DNA of 49,893 bases, from assembly GCA_949745595.1 (NCBI GenBank), contig CATJWN010000035.1:1-49893 (forward strand). The letters are read 5' to 3'. This DNA is from an uncultured Clostridia bacterium. Its GTDB lineage: Bacteria; Bacillota; Clostridia; TANB77; CAG-508. Positions 43,943 through 49,893 of this stretch are shown one piece after another (position 1 is the first letter of the stretch; each line of letters starts with the position of its first letter). The notes beneath the pieces are model-generated. The model saw nothing but the letters and a program-made list of their open reading frames with translations. It was not told where the DNA came from and ran no database searches. The position numbers and the translations under genes are program-made.

Positions 43943-44422
43943 TCATTCTGATACAATATCAACACTACCTTTAAAATCTTCCGCTTGAATTGTAAGATAA
44001 TAACTCATTCCGTCAATATAAATAGTATCTTCATACTCTCCTATGTCATTTATTAAAGTTAATTCCCTATTTCCCAATTTTGCAATTATATTAACAGTAC
44101 CTCGCTCCTTTGATACAGTAATTTTCAAGTTAATATACTCACCATTTTTTCTGTGCAAAGCTGTACCACCAAATATCGTTTCAGAACCAGAATAGTTATC
44201 ATAATCTGCTTTATAACTTCCAACATAATTGTCAACTCCATATTGTCTTTTCCCTTGCAATTTCCAAGTACTTGTTAGTCCTGTTCCATTAAAACTTTGA
44301 ATAAAAGCATCATAAGCATTTATAATTTTATCTTTTGGAGTTCCAGCAACATTAAAAAATATACACATTACTAGACCACAAATTATCATTCCTAAAAGAA
44401 TTAATTTCAACATTTTAAACAT
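43943..44422 (-). CDS. Exported or membrane-anchored protein of unknown function (159 aa)
   Basis: N-terminal hydrophobic helix (MLKLILLGMIICGLVMCIFF) resembling a signal peptide or anchor, then a beta-rich domain of about 125 residues (LTSTWKLQGKRQYGVDNYVG). AGGAGG seven bases before ATG 44422 makes this the start rather than the longer frame. Ended by a terminator. Family not recognised; a small beta-sandwich lipid- or ligand-binding protein is possible. Confidence 0.65.
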   Translation of the reverse strand: MFKMLKLILLGMIICGLVMCIFFNVAGTPKDKIINAYDAFIQSFNGTGLTSTWKLQGKRQYGVDNYVGSYKADYDNYSGSETIFGGTALHRKNGEYINLKITVSKERGTVNIIAKLGNRELTLINDIGEYEDTIYIDGMSYYLTIQAEDFKGSVDIVSE

Positions 44423-44511
44423 CTCCAATCCTCCTTTTATAAAATTATAAAACACTTATTTAATATCTCATATCGATTTAGGTTAAAATAAACTTACATT
44501 ATGGTAAGAAA

Positions 44512-44537
44512 AAATGCTTATATCTCTATAAGCATTT
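44512..44537 (-). terminator. Terminator of the gene fragment
   Basis: AAATGCTTATA/TATAAGCATTT stem with a T run on the minus strand, 12 bases after the fragment stop, which indicates a once-functional gene end. Confidence 0.8.
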
Positions 44538-44548
44538 CATACTCAAAC

Positions 44549-44861
44549 TTATTTTCTAAAACATTTCACTAAAAATTTCCAAAACTTCTCATACCACTTT
44601 GAAGCTTTTATTTCTACTAAACTTTTTTCTTGACTTTTCTCTATACTTTCCATAATATTGTTCTTAAAAATATTATCTGGATTATATTTAATCCTCTTTT
44701 CTTCTTCAATTAACTGCATATCATACTGCTCTTTACTTATAATCTTTTTCCTTTGCTCTTCAGTTGCCCAATAATCTCTAAATAAAATCGCTATAATAGT
44801 TTGAGCAATATCAGAAACCTCTTGCTCTTTTAATGCAATATCTAGATTATATTCAAAAAAC
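44549..44861 (-). pseudogene. C-terminal fragment of the 144-aa orphan family
   Basis: An open frame without start codon reading YNLDIALKEQEVSDIAQTII onwards to KWYEKFWKFLVKCFRK. Order of motifs (KEQ, helix, IFK, EKSLV, KFW tail) parallels the intact gene at 4418-4852. It abuts the truncated MFS gene, so a deletion fused the two. The fragment still has a terminator. Confidence 0.65.
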
Positions 44862-45264
44862 TATTTACTCTTCCTCTATGTTCTGTATCTACATATTTAC
44901 TTGATAAAGCATCTGTGGATGGGTTTGATATTCCCATAAATCCCATAGCAAATATAAATATAATTATATTTTGATATAAATTATCTCCATCTAACATCAT
45001 ATACGCACTTATAATACTAAAAATATTTGAAATCAAAATACATTTTGCAATTCCTAACTTTAAAGATATGTTAATAAATAAGGTAGTACATAATCCAGTT
45101 ATTCCAAATCTTAATCCATAAATTAATAGTATCAACCATATTGGTATTCCATTTTTATATAACATAACTGTGCCAAAAGTTTCAATTAATGCATTAGCAA
45201 AATTATAAGATAGACTTCATAAATACATATATTTATATTCTTTTTTATAAAAATATTCGTTCAT
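44862..45264 (-). pseudogene. Truncated MFS transporter
   Basis: A real start (AGGAG before ATG 45264) opens MNEYFYKKEYKYMYL, then an in-frame TGA (about 45217-45219) interrupts SLSYNFANALIETFGTVMLY. The frame continues with MFS helices and the DTEHRGRVN motif, then ends at 44862 where the fragment of another gene begins. Stop codon plus missing C-terminal helices show a decayed gene. Reading TGA as Trp is less likely. Confidence 0.75.
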
Positions 45265-45287
45265 TTATTGCTCCTGTATTTTTATAA

Positions 45288-46550
45288 CTAGCTTACTGGT
45301 TGCTCATAATTTCTTTTACTTTTTTCTTTACTTTTTACTTCCTTATTACTCAAAATTAATTTATACAATTTCATACTAATTAATATTTCTATAACTGATA
45401 ATATAAATAATACCGCTATTACTGTAATCATAGGATTATCTACTAAAATCAATGTAAAGCTCAAACTAATTATTGCTCTTCCGACTTTCCTTGATAATTC
45501 GATTGTTGTTAACAAAGTCTGCTGCCCTCTTTTCCCAACCTTTCTTAAAGCTAAATCTTGCACATATACTTTAAAAGGATCTCTAATAAACAAAATAATT
45601 ATATATCCTAAACTCATAATACTAAATTTCAATATTATAGAGACTTTAACAAATGAACCTAATATCATTAAAGCAATAGATACACTAAGTAATATTGGTA
45701 AAATCACACCTACTTTTTCTTGATATTTTTTATGTATCTTATTAAATATTATGTTAGAAATCACCCTTACAATACGTGAAATACATAGTATAGCACCTAT
45801 TATCAATGCTGTTTTTTCTACATCAAAATTCAATAATAACTCTTGTTGTATAAATAGTTTTCCATTTGATTGACCAGAATTTACAATAGGAAAAAATAGA
45901 CCATAAGAAATAATTAACAAAATAATTAACTTATTATATTTTATCTTATTTACTACATTCTTTTCTTCATTAATCTTATTATAATTCGAATAATCAACTA
46001 TATAGAAGGATAATATAAAACATATTAAGCAAAAGAAAATACAGCAAAGCATTGGTAAATAATTATTTAAGTTAAACATCAAACTTGCAATAAATGAAAT
46101 AATCATTGTTACTGCTGCATATATGGTATTAGATTTTGTCTTAACTTTTATATATTCATTATTTCTATTTTGTAATTCAAGATTATTCTTTAATACTGCA
46201 TTTGACATATTTTGAAATGTAGATGAAATTTCATAAATAATCTTTCCTAAAGCAACAATTATGTAATTTGGTCCAAAGGTTAGCAATATACTAGACACTA
46301 ACCATAAAAATGAACCAAACCTTACTGAGTTTGTATTTCCTATTTTCTTAATAATCTTTAGTAATGGTACTTGCAATATTATACAAGTTATCAGCGATAC
46401 AGTTGTTAGTGAAACTATCTGTGCTGCATTAAAATTTTTTACAACAGTCAAAAACAACGTATCTATTGCCACCCAAAATAGCAAATCACCTGATAATCCA
46501 GCATACCATGGAAAAATCTTATTGAATTTCGTCATATTTTCTTGCTTCAT
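45288..46550 (-). CDS. MFS transporter
   Basis: 420 residues with about 12 helices and the loop SNAVLKNNLELQ/VGKRGQQTLLTT region of drug/metabolite MFS proteins. GGAG precedes ATG 46550. Lies 24 bases after the nucleoside hydrolase gene, with a broken MFS gene following, so it was perhaps duplicated or replaced. Substrate unknown. Confidence 0.85.
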   Translation of the reverse strand: MKQENMTKFNKIFPWYAGLSGDLLFWVAIDTLFLTVVKNFNAAQIVSLTTVSLITCIILQVPLLKIIKKIGNTNSVRFGSFLWLVSSILLTFGPNYIIVALGKIIYEISSTFQNMSNAVLKNNLELQNRNNEYIKVKTKSNTIYAAVTMIISFIASLMFNLNNYLPMLCCIFFCLICFILSFYIVDYSNYNKINEEKNVVNKIKYNKLIILLIISYGLFFPIVNSGQSNGKLFIQQELLLNFDVEKTALIIGAILCISRIVRVISNIIFNKIHKKYQEKVGVILPILLSVSIALMILGSFVKVSIILKFSIMSLGYIIILFIRDPFKVYVQDLALRKVGKRGQQTLLTTIELSRKVGRAIISLSFTLILVDNPMITVIAVLFILSVIEILISMKLYKLILSNKEVKSKEKSKRNYEQPVS

Positions 46551-46574
46551 TTTTTACTCCAAATTATGTTTTAT

Positions 46575-47408
46575 TTACTTTGTAATTTTTGAAAATAAAT
46601 CATCATATATTTTATTGCTATTAAGTCTTTGAACAAATTTTATTTTATGCCTAAATTTTGTTAATTTAAATGATGTATCTTTTTTTATTTTAGGGCAACT
46701 GATTTCCATAGTTTCAAACCATTCTTTGTTAATCATATATGCTACTGTACTAATATCCCATATAACTCTTCTTATTTTTTCAGTACCATAATCATCTGTA
46801 AATATATCACAAAAATAATTGCACAATTCATTAACATTTCCAATTCTATTTTCTAATTCGTATTTTGAAATCATTAAGCCATAGCTTACTGGATAAGTAG
46901 GAATTATCGTTATTTTTACTTTGCCATCTAATACATACCTAACAGCTTCAACATCTTGTCTAAAGTTAAAATCATTATTTTTCATAAATAAAAAATTAGT
47001 ACCTAACCAAATTACTTCTATTTTATGTATTATCTTAGGCTCTTTTTTTATAGCTAGTGCAATATTAGTTATACATCCTATACTTAAAATATATGTTTTA
47101 TCGTTTTTTAAAGCTGTTTCTATTATTTTATCAACAGCTTCATTTGATTGTGTTGAATTATTTGTGAAGTATTCTATAGCACCCTTGAATACTAAGCCGT
47201 CATCCTTTTCATTACACATTTTAAATATTTTTTTAGCTACTTCATAACTTTTATCAATTGATGTTTTTGTATTGTATTCGCCTTTAGTAAATGGCGCAAT
47301 TGTAACTGCTTCTAAATTTAATACATCTTTTGATTTTAATACATAAGCCAAAGCAATTTGGTCATCTATTTCATTATATAAATCTGTGTCTAATATTATA
47401 TTTTTCAT
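46575..47408 (-). CDS. Inosine-uridine-preferring nucleoside hydrolase family protein
   Basis: 277 residues. N-terminal metal motif ILDTDLYNEIDDQIALAYVL (Asp-x-Asp...Asp-Asp), plus SIGCITNIALAI and a late Asp-containing strand. Such enzymes split ribosides to base and ribose, using Ca2+. It precedes an MFS transporter, consistent with uptake and salvage of nucleosides (inference). AAGGA before the ATG. Confidence 0.9.
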   Translation of the reverse strand: MKNIILDTDLYNEIDDQIALAYVLKSKDVLNLEAVTIAPFTKGEYNTKTSIDKSYEVAKKIFKMCNEKDDGLVFKGAIEYFTNNSTQSNEAVDKIIETALKNDKTYILSIGCITNIALAIKKEPKIIHKIEVIWLGTNFLFMKNNDFNFRQDVEAVRYVLDGKVKITIIPTYPVSYGLMISKYELENRIGNVNELCNYFCDIFTDDYGTEKIRRVIWDISTVAYMINKEWFETMEISCPKIKKDTSFKLTKFRHKIKFVQRLNSNKIYDDLFSKITK

Positions 47409-47427
47409 AACAATTTCCTTCCGTTTG

Positions 47428-47985
47428 TTAATTTTCTTCTATAATTTTAATTACCTCTGGCAATTCTTCTAACCCACTTTTACTACCCATATGCCCAATA
47501 TTTTTTATTAGCATTGGTCTAGAATTAATGTCCTTACAAAATTTTTCTAATAATTCAAAAGGAACAATATGGTCATTATCACTATATACCGAATACCTAT
47601 CTAATATCAATTCTTCAGCATTAGCTTTCTCTTTTTCAGTTAACACAGCTAGCTTAACTTTTTCATTTAAAACATCTTTTCCTTCGTTATAAAACTCTTT
47701 TGAAAATCCAGCTAAACTAATATATTGTCCTATTTTTAAATGGTTCTCAGAAATATACTTTATAAACATTGAGTTTCCAATTGAATGAGCAACAACCACT
47801 AAGTTTTTGTTAAAATATAATTTATATTTATCAAAAATATCAAAATAACCATTAATTGTAATCTCTTCTCTTACAGGAAATTGTGGCAAAATCGCCTTAT
47901 ATCCTTGCTTTTCTAATTCTTCTTTGAAATAAAAAAATATCTTTGGTATTCCATTAAATCCATGTACTAATAATATATTTTTCAT
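47428..47985 (-). CDS. Alpha/beta hydrolase (RBBP9/YdeN-like)
   Basis: About 185 residues. NILLVHGFNGIP oxyanion strand, nucleophile elbow VVAHSIGNSM, acid Asp in SDNDHIVP and His in NIGHMGS. The small size fits the RBBP9/YdeN esterase class. Start at 47985 (GGAGATAGG upstream). Substrate unknown. Confidence 0.9.
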   Translation of the reverse strand: MKNILLVHGFNGIPKIFFYFKEELEKQGYKAILPQFPVREEITINGYFDIFDKYKLYFNKNLVVVAHSIGNSMFIKYISENHLKIGQYISLAGFSKEFYNEGKDVLNEKVKLAVLTEKEKANAEELILDRYSVYSDNDHIVPFELLEKFCKDINSRPMLIKNIGHMGSKSGLEELPEVIKIIEEN

Positions 47986-48062
47986 TTTACCTATCTCCAA
48001 TTGGATAGATTATATCATAATAGAAATTAGGAAGCAAACCTCAATCAAATTTTGGAAATTAA

Positions 48063-48683
48063 TTATAATTTAATATTAAATTCACGTATTCCAGAAGAAT
48101 ATGGCGCAACATCATATTGTTGAAAATAGATTACAATACCATTTTGAGTAAGATAAAAACTCTCAGGATTAAAAGTATCTAATACTAAATTACAAGTATT
48201 ATCAAAATATATATCAGGCTCTTTTGATATCTGATCATTTATCTGCTTTAATATATCTATCAAAAAATATGGATTATTGGGAAAGAAATTATAAAGTTTC
48301 ATCATTTTACAATACATTAAATTCCAAGTCTGCGACGTTCTAAGTGTATTTCCATGAGCTCCACCTGTAAAAGTATATTCGTCAGTATATAAACTTAAAT
48401 AATTTAAACCTGAATAAGTAACAACAAAATTTCTATAGACTTCATACACCATAATAGGATAATTGTGTTCCTTATTATATTTATATAATTCGACAGCTTC
48501 ATTATATAACTCTGTTTCAGCCCTCTTTTGTATTTCTAATGCCAAATTTTTATTATACTTATTAAATCTAAAAGCAAAGTTTCCAGTATTATAAATACAC
48601 GGATATTCTATATGATATTTAAGTACTAAAACTCCATCATAAAATAAACATTTCTCTAATATTTTTCTATAAACATTATTCAT
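48063..48683 (-). CDS. DUF3298/RsiV-like domain protein
   Basis: About 206 residues without a membrane helix. The C-terminal half contains EYTFTGGAHGNTLRTSQTWN, FYLTQNGIVIYFQQYDVAPY and SSGIREFNI, the DUF3298/DUF4163 pattern of the extracellular RsiV-like family. Here no anchor is visible. The ribosome binding site is within the hairpin at 48684-48715, so expression may depend on translation of the preceding gene. Confidence 0.85.
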   Translation of the reverse strand: MNNVYRKILEKCLFYDGVLVLKYHIEYPCIYNTGNFAFRFNKYNKNLALEIQKRAETELYNEAVELYKYNKEHNYPIMVYEVYRNFVVTYSGLNYLSLYTDEYTFTGGAHGNTLRTSQTWNLMYCKMMKLYNFFPNNPYFLIDILKQINDQISKEPDIYFDNTCNLVLDTFNPESFYLTQNGIVIYFQQYDVAPYSSGIREFNIKL

Positions 48684-48715
48684 AAAATCACCCACTATAT
48701 TTTATGAGTGATTTT
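48684..48715 (-). promoter_or_regulatory. Hairpin sequestering the ribosome binding site of the DUF3298 gene
   Basis: AAAATCAC/GTGATTTT pairing covers GGTGATTTT before ATG 48683 and includes the end of the C39-type gene. It can weakly terminate and/or hide the initiation site. Confidence 0.5.
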
Positions 48716-49337
48716 TTTTATAGTTACTAAAATCTTTTTTTCTTATCATTAAAAAATCAAAATTATCTCTATAAATTTCTTTTACAATTTTTTCATATGA
48801 AAAAGTTATATCTATTTGATTATCTCCTTCACGATAAGAATTTGATATATAAAATTCATTATTTTCTCTATTTAAACTTGTTACAACAATGTAGTGCCCT
48901 TCTTGAGCAAATATATTAGGCTGTGGTCCAACTGCAATTATTGCCATATAACCGTCTTTTATCATATTTATTATAGTTTTCTTCATCAATTCTGGATGCT
49001 CATAATTAATTTTCATTATTTTATATTCTATGTCTAATTTTTCTTCTATTAATTTGTTTAAACAATATATTATTGACACCCCATTAGTTCCTTCAAAATA
49101 ACCATTTGATAAAAATCCATATTCATTAAACAACATTTTTCTTGAAATAGATATTGGATTTTCATTATACCCTAAACTCGCTAAAATAGTAGCTAATGAA
49201 GTAGGTCCACATCCATTTTTCTTTATTACCCAATTAGTATTCTCTATTGGTTCATCATATTCATATTGTTTAAATCTCACAGTAAAGCGTCTTCCATACT
49301 CATTAGACTCTATTAAATCATATTTTTTATTATCCAC
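48702..49337 (-). CDS. C39-like cysteine peptidase domain protein
   Basis: 211 residues. KKNGCGPTSLATILASLGY gives the catalytic Cys with the CGPTS pattern; HYIVVTSL and EFYISNSYREG give the His and an Asn/Asp site. The fold is the papain-like C39_2 family. No signal peptide, so possibly intracellular or exported by an unknown route. GTG start after AAGGAG. Cotranscribed with the DUF3298 gene. Confidence 0.87.
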   Translation of the reverse strand: MDNKKYDLIESNEYGRRFTVRFKQYEYDEPIENTNWVIKKNGCGPTSLATILASLGYNENPISISRKMLFNEYGFLSNGYFEGTNGVSIIYCLNKLIEEKLDIEYKIMKINYEHPELMKKTIINMIKDGYMAIIAVGPQPNIFAQEGHYIVVTSLNRENNEFYISNSYREGDNQIDITFSYEKIVKEIYRDNFDFLMIRKKDFSNYKKNHS

Positions 49338-49393
49338 ACTATCACTCCTTATAATTTTTCTACTTTCTCCATTTTGTGCTATTAAATAGCATT

Positions 49394-49416
49394 AAAGACT
49401 AACTCTCGCTAGTCTT
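49394..49416 (-). terminator. Weak hairpin after the C-terminal end of the partial gene
   Basis: AAAGACTA/TAGTCTT with an eight-base loop and a short T/A run; a possible terminator between the partial gene and the peptidase operon. Confidence 0.5.
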
Positions 49417-49430
49417 CTTCCGCAAATCAT

Positions 49431-49893
49431 TTATATTTCATACTTTTTTAATTGTTCAATATATATTTCAATACTGCTATCATTTATATTGTCCGGATTT
49501 AATTTACAATTCTCCATTATTTGTTTTTCTATCCCTAAAGAACATTCTATTAAATAATCGGCTTTTTCTTCATTAGACCATACAGATAATGTTTTATCTG
49601 TATATCTAACTTTTGCATCTTCTAATCTTTCTTTTATCCCCACTACTCCATCTGGTGCTACTCTTTGATCGCAATAAGCACATATCTTTCTTTCATAGGA
49701 ATCTGATTTTAATGTTTCTTCATTTTTCCTTGACCTTTTTCCATCTAATATAATAATTTCTTTTTCAGTTAATCCCTCTTGTTTTCCAATTTCTAAATTG
49801 ATTTCATGGTCATTAGCTCCATATTTATAAAAATATTTCTTTCTTATTTTTATAAATTCTTCATCTTTTGAAAAGTCTTCTGGTATTTTTACC
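49431..49893 (-). CDS. Partial protein with a CxxC motif (5' end outside the window)
   Basis: At least 154 residues, open from the right edge to the stop at 49431. The N-terminal side present is charged (KIPEDFSKDEEFIKIRKKYF); residues KICAYCDQRVAPDG form a CxxC knuckle that may be half of a zinc ribbon or HNH-like site, and an acidic helical tail follows. The in-frame ATG at 49643 would give only 70 residues and lacks a strong box, so the larger frame is the real gene. Function unknown. Confidence 0.6.
   Translation of the reverse strand, partial: VKIPEDFSKDEEFIKIRKKYFYKYGANDHEINLEIGKQEGLTEKEIIILDGKRSRKNEETLKSDSYERKICAYCDQRVAPDGVVGIKERLEDAKVRYTDKTLSVWSNEEKADYLIECSLGIEKQIMENCKLNPDNINDSSIEIYIEQLKKYEI

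Noticed and set aside
45210-45225. TGA read as tryptophan in the truncated MFS gene
   Set aside because: The gene is also cut off at its C-terminus, and other genes appear to use TGA as stop; decay is the simpler explanation.

Overview
The window comes from a low-GC Gram-positive genome, most likely an uncultured clostridial (Bacillota) anaerobe. The evidence is AT-rich DNA, AAGGAGG-type ribosome binding sites, a dipicolinate synthase B gene (endospore chemistry), BceRS-like and MacB-like ABC systems, LCP and VanW cell-wall proteins, and a MerR promoter of AdhR/NmlR type. Nearly every gene lies on the minus strand, so transcription runs right to left. The one convincing plus-strand gene (8684-9913) is also richer in GC and looks imported.

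Layout by coordinate. 1-1578: parA (cut by the window edge) behind three small genes, with a terminator in the operon leader. 1579-2439: non-coding DNA with strong hairpins and repeated TTTGCAATTTTT words. 2440-5786: an orphan gene, an AraC regulator, a small orphan-family protein and a metallo-beta-lactamase-fold hydrolase. 5877-6110: a tiny-peptide locus with its own terminator. 6179-8503: a MerR regulator and the operon it probably controls (DUF362, ECF S component, DUF1893). 8597-9990: the foreign plus-strand cassette. 9986-14206: a VanZ-like protein, tyrosine recombinase, DinB, acyl-ACP thioesterase and dipicolinate synthase B. 14255-16850: ECF sigma factor with a beta-propeller membrane protein. 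16943-25902: two ABC systems around a two-component system. 26008-29482: LCP protein, PurA, a small ORF and a ZIP metal transporter. 29544-38496: Gld-like ABC system, TrmB, VanW protein, phosphodiester glycosidase and a second sigma/membrane-protein pair. 38577-49893: GH2 glycosidase, heterodimeric ABC exporter, MFS transporters (one broken), nucleoside hydrolase, esterase-like hydrolase, DUF3298 protein, C39-type peptidase and a partial gene.

The most striking observation concerns the codon CGG. Three otherwise intact genes (dipicolinate synthase B, the ZIP transporter and the second ABC exporter subunit) carry four +1 frame breaks. At all four, the zero-frame codon is CGG, and skipping its C gives a glycine codon (GGC or GGA) and restores a full-length family protein. 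In a by-eye scan of every minus-strand gene (roughly 14,000 codons) I found no other in-frame CGG. This suggests that CGG is not an ordinary sense codon in this organism and that CGGN is read as glycine with a +1 shift. The alternative is a systematic sequence artefact. The imported plus-strand gene breaks the rule: it uses CGG twice as an apparent arginine codon.

No rRNA, tRNA, CRISPR array or transposase was recognised.
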